DNA from: Candidatus Njordarchaeum guaymasense
Lineage (GTDB): Archaea; Asgardarchaeota; Njordarchaeia; Njordarchaeales; Njordarchaeaceae
Assembly (NCBI GenBank): GCA_030587605.1
Contig: JAUQYT010000046.1
Span: 1 to 30,466 of the forward strand
DNA: 30,466 nt
Reading direction: 5' to 3'
Of this stretch, positions 1 to 7,166 are shown in pieces. A program made the translations under genes and the position numbers. Under the pieces are notes generated by a model that ran no database searches, had not been told where the DNA came from, and was given only the letters and a program-made list of their open reading frames with translations. Every line of letters starts with the position of its first letter. Positions within the stretch are counted from its first letter, which is position 1.

Positions 1-51
1 AGTTCCAAAGAGTATCGGCGGCCAATTCAACTGGTGAGCCTTCATAGCTTT

Positions 52-59
52 CATATAAT
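52..59 (+). promoter_or_regulatory. Possible TATA box for the methyltransferase gene
   Basis: The AT-rich CATATAAT lies about 40 bases upstream of the GTG at 94, at a distance compatible with an archaeal TATA box and a short leader. It is not a perfect match and there is no BRE-like purine stretch, so this is a weak call. Confidence 0.3.
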
Positions 60-93
60 ATGGAGTGGCTAACTACAAGAGTGTGACGGGAAC

Positions 94-828
94 GTGTGTA
101 TCTCTTTTGACCGTGCAGCGGAGTATTACGACAGGACTAGAAGTTTTCCGCTGAACGTAATGGAGAAGGCAGCTCAGGTTCTGGAAGACGAATTGAAACA
201 TTGCATGCTAATCTTGGATGTGGGTGTCGGCACTGGGCGGTTTGCGGAGCCACTTCAGAATCTGGGCTTCGAGGTCGTGGGAATAGACATTTCGGGCAAG
301 ATGTTGAAGAAGGCAATTGGCAAGAAAGTTAAGAACTTGATGTTTGCCGATGCACGCAGCTTGCCTTTCCCAGACTTGACTTTTGATGCGTCGATGAGCG
401 TCCACGCACTTCACTTGATTGTTGATTGGAGGACGGCGCTGAGAGAAGTAGTGAGGGTCACCAGGATAGCGTTATTCTCTGTCCTAGTTGAGGGACCCGA
501 AACTTCCCCGGGAGACATCTACAAGGAATTGATGAAGAAATATGGTTACAGCTATCGCCACCCTGGGTTAGGAGAATGGGACCTAAAGAAGCTAATCAAG
601 CCTACGCAGTCCAAGTTCATCGCCTCTTTTGATGCCAGCATAGACGAGGATCTGGTTGCCCTGAAAGAGAAGGCGTTCTCGTCCCAATGGAACGCTCCGC
701 AAGACATACATGAAAGAGCTATGAAAGAATTGGAGAAGCTGGTCACGGTGAAGAGCTACGCTAACAAGGTCTACGTTCACAGGTGGGACGTCGGAGAAAT
801 CAGGAATCATCTGCCGAGAAATCAGTGA
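94..828 (+). CDS. Class I SAM-dependent methyltransferase
   Basis: This is probably a small-molecule or RNA methyltransferase with a Rossmann fold. Motif I, the SAM-binding glycine-rich loop, is DVGVGTGRF from Asp42. The acidic residue at the end of strand 2 is Asp65 in VVGIDIS. A ubiE-like post-motif ADARSLPFPDLTFDASMS follows and matches the Methyltransf_11 pattern. At 244 aa it is the usual length for a stand-alone family member. The C-terminal third (from about residue 150) carries no motif that identifies the substrate. The start is GTG at 94; there is no strong ribosome-binding site, but a TATA-like stretch at 52-59 would place transcription start just upstream. The family is clear from the motifs; the substrate is unknown. 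Confidence 0.85.
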   Translation: MCISFDRAAEYYDRTRSFPLNVMEKAAQVLEDELKHCMLILDVGVGTGRFAEPLQNLGFEVVGIDISGKMLKKAIGKKVKNLMFADARSLPFPDLTFDASMSVHALHLIVDWRTALREVVRVTRIALFSVLVEGPETSPGDIYKELMKKYGYSYRHPGLGEWDLKKLIKPTQSKFIASFDASIDEDLVALKEKAFSSQWNAPQDIHERAMKELEKLVTVKSYANKVYVHRWDVGEIRNHLPRNQ

Positions 829-900
829 CAGCTCGGTGTGGAAATTCCTGAAAATCTCTTCAGAACAATGCTGGCGCTTTGAAGAGATACTCAAACGAAA

Positions 901-910
901 CTATATATAG
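901..910 (+). promoter_or_regulatory. TATA box for the DHS-like gene
   Basis: CTATATATAG, preceded by an A-rich stretch resembling a BRE, sits 60 bases upstream of the GTG at 970. Archaeal transcription would begin near 928-932, giving a leader of about 40 bases. Confidence 0.55.
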
Positions 911-969
911 AGTGAACATGTAGAAGTGCTAATCGTGTCCGATACACAGTCAAAGGTTTTGCACTTCTG

Positions 970-2046
970 GTGTTGAGATTGTCGCCAAGAATCCGTACTG
1001 TCAGAAAACCTCCTGTCAAGGACATGGAGCCAAGCGGAGAACTCACAGTATCTGAATTAGTAGAGCAATTGGGGCAGACAGCCTACAATGCGAGAAGACT
1101 TTTCGATGTCGCTGACACTTGGCTCTCCGCCGTCCAGTCGAAATCTCGGATTTATTTCACGCTTGCTGGAGCGATGACTCCAGCTGGAATGCGTAGAGTG
1201 ATAGCCAAAGCCATCGAGAACAATTTCATTGATGTCATTGCGACAACTGGGGCGAACATGGTTCACGATTCACTTCAAGGAGTCTATAAGGCTCACATCA
1301 TTGGAAGCCCGGAAGCGGACGACACTGAACTCTTCAAAGAGAAGCTCTTCAGGATCTACGACGTGTACCTCATAAATGAGAAGTGGGCCGAATTCGGGGA
1401 ATGGCTTGACAGCACATTCTTCCCGAGCTTCGTGACAGAGAAAAGAAAAGAGACGGGTGAGGGCTCCAGTCCCACGAGTGCGGGTTCATCGAAGCGAGGA
1501 TCACCCTATGAAGAGATCAAGATTACACCTGCGCATTTCCTCAATAGACTGGGAAAAGAACTATCAGAGAAAGACGACAACGGAATTCTAGCCACTGCCT
1601 ACAAGTACAAGGTTCCAATCTACTGCCCAGCGCTCATGGACTCTGACTTCGGAATACGCTTACACTGCGCTAACCTCGAGGTCATCCAACCAAAGTACAA
1701 TGCTAGAATACTGGTTGATCAGGTAACAGAGTATGATAGCCTGTTCGAAGACATGGACAAGCATGAGAACCGCGGGATCATGATAGTGGGAGGGGGAACA
1801 CCAAAGAACTTCGTCCTCCAAGCCTCGATGGCTCTGCCAACATGGGAAGCATGTGGATTCAGGTACGCAGCCCAGATAACAACAGATGCGCCGCAATGGG
1901 GCGGACTGTCAGGAGCAACACTAAGTGAAGCAATGAGCTGGGGTAAAATCAAGGGAGAAGCAAAAACAGCAATAGTTTACTGCGACGCGACCATAGCGCT
2001 GCCACTCATAGTGTCCTACTTGATGGCAAAAACAAAGAGAAAGTAG
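970..2046 (+). CDS. Deoxyhypusine synthase-family protein (DHS-like)
   Basis: DHS transfers the butylamine part of spermidine to a lysine of aIF5A via an enzyme-lysine imine. The 358 aa length and NAD-fold motifs fit: FTLAGAMTPAGMR near residue 65, IDVIATTGANMVHDSL near 90 and the C-terminal WGGLSGATLSEAMSWGKI. The catalytic-type lysine is Lys279 in GGGTPKNF. True hypusine-forming DHS enzymes usually read GGGxxKHH at this spot, whereas the PKNF form is typical of the DHS-like paralogues of bacteria and archaea. It may therefore make a different polyamine or modify a different acceptor. An insertion rich in Ser/Gly/Lys (about residues 155-180) is family-variable. The start is GTG 970; TTG 973 or ATG 1024 are alternatives and no clear ribosome-binding site decides between them. 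Confidence 0.85.
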   Translation: MLRLSPRIRTVRKPPVKDMEPSGELTVSELVEQLGQTAYNARRLFDVADTWLSAVQSKSRIYFTLAGAMTPAGMRRVIAKAIENNFIDVIATTGANMVHDSLQGVYKAHIIGSPEADDTELFKEKLFRIYDVYLINEKWAEFGEWLDSTFFPSFVTEKRKETGEGSSPTSAGSSKRGSPYEEIKITPAHFLNRLGKELSEKDDNGILATAYKYKVPIYCPALMDSDFGIRLHCANLEVIQPKYNARILVDQVTEYDSLFEDMDKHENRGIMIVGGGTPKNFVLQASMALPTWEACGFRYAAQITTDAPQWGGLSGATLSEAMSWGKIKGEAKTAIVYCDATIALPLIVSYLMAKTKRK

Positions 2047-2064
2047 TTACTTAACGTGGTTTGT

Positions 2065-2631
2065 TCATTCTTTGGTGAAGAGTTTTCTCAACACTTCTTC
2101 TTCTAGTTTCTCTTCGTCCACTTTGAGGGTGTCGGGTTCGTCAATTTTCAATATAGCTCTCAAGGCTTCAGGTTCTAAGTCGCGAACGACCCTTCGTATC
2201 TCTCTTTTGGCTGATTTTACGTGCTTCTTTAGGGCGGCAGTGTCGGTCTTGTGCATTCTGCCCGCGAGTGGGCATATCTTTTCGAGTTTAAGGTAGTACT
2301 CGAGTTTCCGTGTTTTCGGATTGATGTCGAATGTTATTGGACCCGCTACGCATGTCTCAGGCTTCACTGGGTGTATCCTGCATTTTCTTGTCCTCTGGTC
2401 GTAGAATATGCAGTACCCTTCGGGCGTCTCCCTAGGATGAGCATAATAGTGTGATTCGTCGAAGTACGGAGGCTTCATGTCTTTCAAGGGGTGAGTCCTG
2501 AGGTGGTCCTCTATCAGTTTCCTTCTTTTTGGAGATGTCGGGGGTCTTGCACCTCTGCAGCAGCCATTGTTGCATCGACCGCAAATGTCGAAGAAGTCGG
2601 TTTGCCGTTCAGCTTCCTTCTTCTTGCTCAT
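2065..2631 (-). CDS. YkgJ-family cysteine-cluster protein
   Basis: This protein has the CxxC-x3-CC type metal-binding cluster of the YkgJ family, annotated as zinc/iron-chelating and of unknown biochemical role. It appears as CGRCNNGCC near the N-terminus, with further cysteines in YCIFYDQRTRKCRIHPVKPETC and KICPLAG. The C-terminal 80 residues are charged and helical. An in-frame ATG at 2658 exists, but an AGGAGG at 2640-2645 lies 8 bases before the ATG at 2631. I therefore take 2631 as the start (188 aa). It is the last gene of the minus-strand amidoligase cluster and abuts the GCS2 gene, so co-transcription is very likely. A metal-dependent modification or maturation step for the cluster's product is an inference only. 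Confidence 0.82.
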   Translation of the reverse strand: MSKKKEAERQTDFFDICGRCNNGCCRGARPPTSPKRRKLIEDHLRTHPLKDMKPPYFDESHYYAHPRETPEGYCIFYDQRTRKCRIHPVKPETCVAGPITFDINPKTRKLEYYLKLEKICPLAGRMHKTDTAALKKHVKSAKREIRRVVRDLEPEALRAILKIDEPDTLKVDEEKLEEEVLRKLFTKE

Positions 2632-2639
2632 TCGACGTT

Positions 2640-2645
2640 CCTCCT
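2640..2645 (-). promoter_or_regulatory. Ribosome-binding site fixing the ykgJ-like start
   Basis: AGGAGG on the minus strand lies 8 bases before the ATG at 2631. It favours this start over the upstream in-frame ATG at 2658, which overlaps the stop codon of the GCS2 gene as TGATG. Confidence 0.7.
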
Positions 2646-2657
2646 GTTGAAGATTCA

Positions 2658-3860
2658 TCAGAAGTAGGGTGTGTTGTCTTTCAAGCTTTTCGCTATGTTA
2701 AGGTATATTTCCAGTATTGCTTCTCGGAGTTCGGTTTTTTGAGACTTCTGTTTTACCTTCTTCGCTATTGCTTCTGATAAGTTGCCTTCTTCCATTCTCC
2801 TTCTGATTAGTGGAAGATAGTCTTTCTCTTCGTCTGAGGCGTTTTCAGATGCTAGCCTATACAAAAATTTGCATACGTCAAGTGCCGTGGGGCCTTTGGG
2901 GTGTAGAACTTTCGCCCTTAGACCATCTTTGATGACGGAGTTGAAGTCTTTGACCAGCAAATCGTGGGGTAGAAGTTCCTTGGTTTGATTATAAGCTTCC
3001 ATTAGTCCCCTCATTGCAGCCCTTATGAAGCAGCTTATCGCCACATCAGACTTTATGCATTCCTGTTCATCAATTACTCTTATCTCGATCGCTTTGCGCT
3101 GGAACCTAAGAACAATGCCTCTGGAATTAACCCACTCCTTATAGAGAATAAACTTGTCTACATTCAGTTTGGCGAGATCCCTAGAGTACTTTCCGATTAC
3201 ATTCTCTTTGTAGTCCTCTGTTGACTCCACGTACTCGGGGACAACATCTCCAGTTAAGGACGGAACTTCTACCTCATTGATCTTGTAGAAGTGAAGTCTG
3301 TTGTCGACATATTCTCCTAGTTTCCCTTCATAGATCGGGGACGAGGCTGTGATCGCAGGAATGTAGGGAACCATGCCAGCGATCACGTTGTGCAGGGCTG
3401 GCGCAGTTCTCTTGCTTCCGTAGGAAAGGTTCAGCTGAAAAGACTGAATGTTAATCCAGCCGTGTTGCCTCAGGTTGAATACAGCCTCGTAAGCCTTGTA
3501 TATGCTCCTATGCCGATGCGACCAGACACCCGTCTCCGGCAAGTTGAGTAACGGGTGCATGCCTGAACCAAGCAGGAACGCGCCGTACTTGGATCTGAGG
3601 TGTTCCAAGACAAGTGAGACCGCGACCTGCATGGTTTCCTCGAATTCCTTAGGGGAGTAAAAGGGTTTCTTTGAACTGAACTCAAGGACGTGGGTTTGCA
3701 GCTCCTTGCCAACGGAAAACTTGGGGAACCTCATTTCGTTGACTATTCGCCCATGGAAGCCCTTCATGATCTTGTCCACGATTGATAGCGCATGTAAGTC
3801 CTCGTCGACGACCGAGAACTCGTGTTCTGGACCGAGAACCTCTAAAGCCTTATACGTGAT
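2658..3860 (-). CDS. GCS2-family carboxylate-amine ligase, apparent ATC start
   Basis: This is a member of the glutamate-cysteine-ligase type 2 (YbdK/GCS2) fold family, ATP-dependent enzymes joining a carboxylate to an amine. The family's N-terminal signature LGxExE appears as LGPEHEFSVVDEDL, but it lies upstream of the first standard start codon (GTG 3779, 373 aa). The open frame runs back to a TGA at 3864-3866, with no ATG, GTG or TTG in that stretch. GGAGG at 3868-3872 is exactly 7 bases before an ATC at 3860, giving 400 aa with the signature intact. Other family features are ELQTHVLEF near residue 58, SGMHPLL, and the long helical C-terminus. It follows the ATP-grasp gene (gap 65 bases) and overlaps ykgJ's upstream ATG as TGATG. 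The substrate is unknown; glutathione-type synthesis is not implied. Confidence 0.8.
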   Translation of the reverse strand: MTYKALEVLGPEHEFSVVDEDLHALSIVDKIMKGFHGRIVNEMRFPKFSVGKELQTHVLEFSSKKPFYSPKEFEETMQVAVSLVLEHLRSKYGAFLLGSGMHPLLNLPETGVWSHRHRSIYKAYEAVFNLRQHGWINIQSFQLNLSYGSKRTAPALHNVIAGMVPYIPAITASSPIYEGKLGEYVDNRLHFYKINEVEVPSLTGDVVPEYVESTEDYKENVIGKYSRDLAKLNVDKFILYKEWVNSRGIVLRFQRKAIEIRVIDEQECIKSDVAISCFIRAAMRGLMEAYNQTKELLPHDLLVKDFNSVIKDGLRAKVLHPKGPTALDVCKFLYRLASENASDEEKDYLPLIRRRMEEGNLSEAIAKKVKQKSQKTELREAILEIYLNIAKSLKDNTPYF

Positions 3861-3867
3861 CGCTCAG

Positions 3868-3872
3868 CCTCC
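3868..3872 (-). promoter_or_regulatory. Strong ribosome-binding site ahead of an ATC codon
   Basis: GGAGG on the minus strand is followed by a 7-base spacer and then ATC at 3860-3858. The spacing is ideal for initiation and no standard start codon lies near it in any frame that matches the GCS2 protein. Confidence 0.55.
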
Positions 3873-3925
3873 GCAATAGAAATAGAAATCTGCAAAAGAG
3901 TCTGGGAATTCTTTCGGTGTCGCTG

Positions 3926-4822
3926 TCAGTTCACGAGGAAGTCTATTATCTTCTCATAGATATCTTTGTCGTAGTAGTCTTCGAATCCGGCATAGATGCT
4001 CGGATTGTCGTTAACCTCAACTATAACGTAGTCTCCATTGATCTCTTTGATGTCTACCCCGAACAAACCCTCTCCGATAGCGTTACACGCGTTGAGGGCT
4101 ACTTCTTTTAGTTTCTCAGGGGCGTTCTCCTTCCTGACATGGTAGGTTTCTCCCCAGATGAAAGTTTGCTTGCCCCTTAGTTTGGCACCGTGCTTCCACT
4201 TACCCTTGGGCATGGCATACTTGCAGATGTAGAGGACCTTCCTGTCGAGAACGCCGACTCTCCAGTCGAATGCTGTGGGCATGAACTTCTGGACAACGAT
4301 CGCATCTGATCTCCTAAAGTACCTCTTGGCGATTGTTCTGAAACCTGACTCACTCGCGACCTTCTCAACATACCTCGAGAAGCTAGTGTACGGCGCCTTC
4401 AAAACCAAGGGAAAACCGAACAACTCAAAAAGATGCTGTATGTTTTTGCGGCGCAGATCCTCCCTGACTATTATAGCCGTGGGTATGTACGGGACACCAT
4501 GTTTCTCAAGGAGCCCATACATGCTTATCTTGTTCGCACAGCACTGGATTGACCTCGGAGCATCCACAACCTTCAACCCGTTCTCCCAGCCCAGTTTTGA
4601 CACGATGTAAGCGGTGTACGTTGGGTCAGTTGTGGCCCTGATGAACAGTGAGTCGTACTCTGGAATGGTAGGTATGTCTCTCTTGTAGATGAAGTTGAAG
4701 GTGTGTCCTTTCATCTCTGCAGTTTGCTTAAAGTTGCGCAAGGCGTCAACTTCGTCCTTGCGCAAGAAGTTGTAGGTCTCAACGAAGCAGGCGATCTTCT
4801 TGTGACCGTTGTGGTTAAACAA
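3926..4822 (-). CDS. RimK-like ATP-grasp amide ligase
   Basis: ATP-grasp ligases form amide bonds through an acyl-phosphate; the RimK branch usually adds glutamate or similar amino acids to peptides, proteins or pterin-like acceptors. The layout is complete: an N-terminal pre-ATP-grasp domain (about 1-95), an ATP-binding lysine Lys142 in FPLVLKAPY, DWRVGVLDRKVL near 186, and Mg-binding residues Asp257, Glu269 and Asn271 in GVDIKEI and VEVNDNPS. At 298 aa it is typical of archaeal RimK/LysX-like enzymes. The start is TTG at 4822, inside the end of the upstream RLAN gene (8-base overlap), with a purine-rich GGGGGAGGAG just before it, which signals translational coupling. The substrate cannot be read from sequence. 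Its partners suggest a dedicated amidoligase pathway. Confidence 0.88.
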   Translation of the reverse strand: MFNHNGHKKIACFVETYNFLRKDEVDALRNFKQTAEMKGHTFNFIYKRDIPTIPEYDSLFIRATTDPTYTAYIVSKLGWENGLKVVDAPRSIQCCANKISMYGLLEKHGVPYIPTAIIVREDLRRKNIQHLFELFGFPLVLKAPYTSFSRYVEKVASESGFRTIAKRYFRRSDAIVVQKFMPTAFDWRVGVLDRKVLYICKYAMPKGKWKHGAKLRGKQTFIWGETYHVRKENAPEKLKEVALNACNAIGEGLFGVDIKEINGDYVIVEVNDNPSIYAGFEDYYDKDIYEKIIDFLVN

Positions 4823-5747
4823 TCTCCTCCCCCACCTTCACTATTCCTTCTGTAATCAAGTTGGACTCAGCTAAGTCTCGCTTGCGAGTCCTTTTCAGCG
4901 GATCTATACTGCAAAGGTGAACGTGATCGCCTTCTCGTTGCACAAAGAACTTGAAAAGTGGAACCTGGAATTCGTGGAACAGTCTCCTTGCCAGATTTCG
5001 CACATTATCATCACAGTCAATATTGACCTCAATGGGAACCGGCGTGCCGAAGACTGATTTGAATGAGGCAAGTTGCCCTCGCAGGGGTTCGACGCAGACG
5101 GTGTACCTCCTATTCATCGTCAGCCTCTTCATCACAATGTCCAGACCGTTCTTGGAGTAGACTATATTGAACCCACAACTTGGGAATGGCTTCAGAGGGA
5201 AAACTATCAACGGCAAATCGAACATCGAAATGGCATCCATAGCAGAGTCCGTCACCACGTAGGGCACAATGGGGATACCTGCTTTCGAGGCTCTCAAGAG
5301 GAGGATGGGGCTCCTATAGACATCAAGAGCATCAGAGCACTTTGGAATCACAGGGTCATCCAAGAGTTCTGCATGGAGGGACACGTAGTAGCCCATCTTC
5401 ATGTAGCGATAGTCATGGCTAACATTGACTACAAAACTGTCATTGTCTGATGTTCTGAGAAAATCTACGGGACGCATTGATGGAACATCAGCTAGCTCGA
5501 TCTTGGTGTCGCAGACAACCAACAGGTTCGACGATGCAGTTGTCGAAGCGCTTCCCTTGGAAGCCACCTCGTCCTCGATGGACGAAGACCCAAAGCGACT
5601 AACAAATGTCGAGCCGTTAAATCTCGTTTCATTACGGTTGCGATCAGAATCCGAATCCGAATCCGAATCGGAATCTGAGCCCTCCTCATCACCTGAGGAG
5701 GAGTCTCCTTCTCCCACCGATTCTTCACTCCTTGCCCGGAAGGGCAT
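4815..5747 (-). CDS. RLAN-domain protein with degenerate ATP-grasp half
   Basis: Residues 1-72 are an acidic, Ser-rich disordered tail containing six Ser-Asp repeats (24-35). Residues about 75-142 match the RimK-like ATP-grasp N-terminal (RLAN) pattern: VVNVSHDYRYMKMGYYVSLH, then AELLDDPVIPK. In bacteria this domain is normally fused in front of an active RimK ATP-grasp. Here residues 145-285 still look like an ATP-grasp (SPILLLRASKAGIPIVPYVV, LPLIVFPLK), but the metal-binding end is lost. FFVQREGDHVHLCSIDP replaces the expected D-x-E-x-N residues. It is therefore likely a pseudoenzyme or substrate-recognition partner of the intact ATP-grasp encoded next door. The start is the ATG at 5747, close behind a TATA box at 5781-5790; it heads the minus-strand cluster. 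Confidence 0.78.
   Translation of the reverse strand: MPFRARSEESVGEGDSSSGDEEGSDSDSDSDSDSDRNRNETRFNGSTFVSRFGSSSIEDEVASKGSASTTASSNLLVVCDTKIELADVPSMRPVDFLRTSDNDSFVVNVSHDYRYMKMGYYVSLHAELLDDPVIPKCSDALDVYRSPILLLRASKAGIPIVPYVVTDSAMDAISMFDLPLIVFPLKPFPSCGFNIVYSKNGLDIVMKRLTMNRRYTVCVEPLRGQLASFKSVFGTPVPIEVNIDCDDNVRNLARRLFHEFQVPLFKFFVQREGDHVHLCSIDPLKRTRKRDLAESNLITEGIVKVGEEIV
5647..5676 (-). repeat. Hexanucleotide microsatellite encoding Ser-Asp repeats
   Basis: There are five tandem GAATCC-type units on the plus strand (the last two vary at one base). They encode the (Ser-Asp) tract of the RLAN protein on the minus strand. The unit length keeps the frame, so slippage would change tail length without a frameshift. 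Confidence 0.85.
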
Positions 5748-5780
5748 ATCAGACAGTCGTTTCCTTATTAGTGTATCAAT

Positions 5781-5790
5781 TATATTTAAG
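5781..5790 (-). promoter_or_regulatory. TATA box for the amidoligase cluster
   Basis: CTTAAATATA on the minus strand is centred about 40 bases before the ATG at 5747, predicting transcription start near 5759 and a leader of about 10 bases. It is flanked by two direct copies of ATTAGTGTA (plus strand, 5767-5775 and 5806-5814), which could be a regulator site. Confidence 0.6.
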
Positions 5791-5805
5791 CCTTATGTCA
5801 ACTAT

Positions 5806-6176
5806 ATTAGTGTAACCCGAAAAGAAATTCAAGCTCGAACCGGATGTGTCCTCGCTGGAGGATCTCACAACCCAAGTATTGTCGAGAAAGTTCTTCGCCA
5901 TCGGAACGAAAGAAAGAAGCGAAGTTTCAAAATTCTTCATGCGGATGTTGCTAACTCCTATCTTGATCTTGATGTATTGTTCTCTTCTTAAACATTTTCC
6001 TTTGCTTTGCCTCTTCTGATGAACCAATTGGAGCCACCAAGAGGCTCCACGGAGACCCAGAACAATCCTTTTAGCGAGCAGAGTTATCCATAGATCGGCT
6101 TTTAGCAGAATATGATGCACATTATGTTCTTAAGCAATCAAGTATGCTTCTTGGAAGTGGGACTGGTGATGGTGCC
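5806..6176. other. Divergent intergenic region with a small hairpin
   Basis: About 430 bases separate the RLAN start from the ABC ATPase start. I see the minus-strand promoter at its left side and a 7-bp hairpin at 6029-6049 (TGGAGCC, 7-base loop, GGCTCCA). Open frames on both strands (5776-6120 minus and the end of a plus frame to 5991) show no recognisable protein motif. No gene is supported here. Confidence 0.45.
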
Positions 6177-7166
6177 ATGAGTCACATCATCGAGACGAAG
6201 GATCTGACCCGGAAATTCGGAGACCTAGTTGCGGTGGATCGCCTAAACATCAAGGTCGAGCATGGCGAGGTATTTGGTCTCTTGGGTCCAAATGGCGCTG
6301 GCAAGACCACAACCATCTCTATGCTTTGCACGATCTTGAAGCCTACATCTGGTAGCGCCACCGTAAACGGATTTGACATAGTGAAGCAACCTGGGCAAGT
6401 AAGAAAGTCAATTGGAATTGTCTTCCAAGAGCCAAGTGTCGACGACAGGCTCACTGGACGGGAGAACATGGAGATGCACGCAAACCTCTATGGTGTTCCA
6501 CCCAATATTGCGAAAAAACGGATCAAGACGCTTCTAAATCTTGTTGAGCTCGACAAGAGAGCTGATAACTTGCTTCGAACCTATTCCGGCGGGATGCGTC
6601 GTAGGCTCGAGATAGCACGAGGACTCATACACTATCCAAGGGTACTGTTTCTCGATGAGCCCACAATCGGTCTTGATCCGCAGACACGCGAACACATATG
6701 GACCTACATAAAAAAACTTTCAAAGGAAGAAGACATCTCGATTATTCTTACAACTCACTACATGGATGAAGCAGACAAACTATGCGACCGAATAGCCATC
6801 ATCGACTACGGAAAGATAGTAGCACTAGACACGTCGGACAACCTGAAGGAGAGCTTGGGAGAAGAAACAATTGCGATAAAAACATCAGAGGCTAAAGAGC
6901 TATCTCAAAGGTTGAAGGACACTGAGCTGGTCAGCAAAATGGCCATATCAATGAATGAACTCACGGTACACGTGAAGAACGGACATGAGACTCTACCGAG
7001 GATAGTTGAGGTTGCTGCAAACGCAGGCATACGCATAGGCTCCATATCGCTTCACGAACCCGACCTAGGAGACGTTTTCCTTCACTATACTGGTAGAGCA
7101 ATAAGGGAAGAAGAGGGCAAAGAATACCACGGCGTGGCAGCCGCCCGTAGGAGAGCTGTAAGATGA
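6177..7166 (+). CDS. ABC transporter ATPase, DrrA/CcmA-type
   Basis: This is the nucleotide-binding subunit of an ABC-2 type exporter. Walker A GPNGAGKTT is at residues 37-45. It is followed by the Q-loop IVFQEPSVDDRLT, the signature YSGGMRRRLEIARGL, Walker B VLFLDEPTIGLDP and the switch histidine in LTTHYMDEADKLCDR. The DrrA-type C-terminal extension (about 220-330) is present, as in ATPases exporting drugs, lipids or glycans. An ATG at 6144 would add 11 unrelated residues; ATG 6177, preceded by GGTGAT with a 6-base spacer, gives the usual family N-terminus and is preferred. It overlaps the permease gene by 4 bases (ATGA), so the two are translationally coupled. Confidence 0.93.
   Translation: MSHIIETKDLTRKFGDLVAVDRLNIKVEHGEVFGLLGPNGAGKTTTISMLCTILKPTSGSATVNGFDIVKQPGQVRKSIGIVFQEPSVDDRLTGRENMEMHANLYGVPPNIAKKRIKTLLNLVELDKRADNLLRTYSGGMRRRLEIARGLIHYPRVLFLDEPTIGLDPQTREHIWTYIKKLSKEEDISIILTTHYMDEADKLCDRIAIIDYGKIVALDTSDNLKESLGEETIAIKTSEAKELSQRLKDTELVSKMAISMNELTVHVKNGHETLPRIVEVAANAGIRIGSISLHEPDLGDVFLHYTGRAIREEEGKEYHGVAAARRRAVR

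Noticed and set aside
1..72. Open frame from the left edge to TAA at 70-72
   Set aside because: Could be the end of an upstream gene, but 23 residues without a motif are not enough.
5647..5676. Tandem repeat considered as CRISPR or replication-origin repeat
   Set aside because: Units are 6 bases, directly adjacent without spacers, and encode Ser-Asp in frame.
5425..5991. Plus-strand frame with Ser-Glu repeats opposite the RLAN gene
   Set aside because: The repeats are the antisense reading of the Ser-Asp hexamer repeat, and the rest has no family features.
5776..6120. 114-codon minus-strand frame in the divergent intergenic region
   Set aside because: It overlaps the promoter of the RLAN gene and shows no domain, membrane or composition signal.
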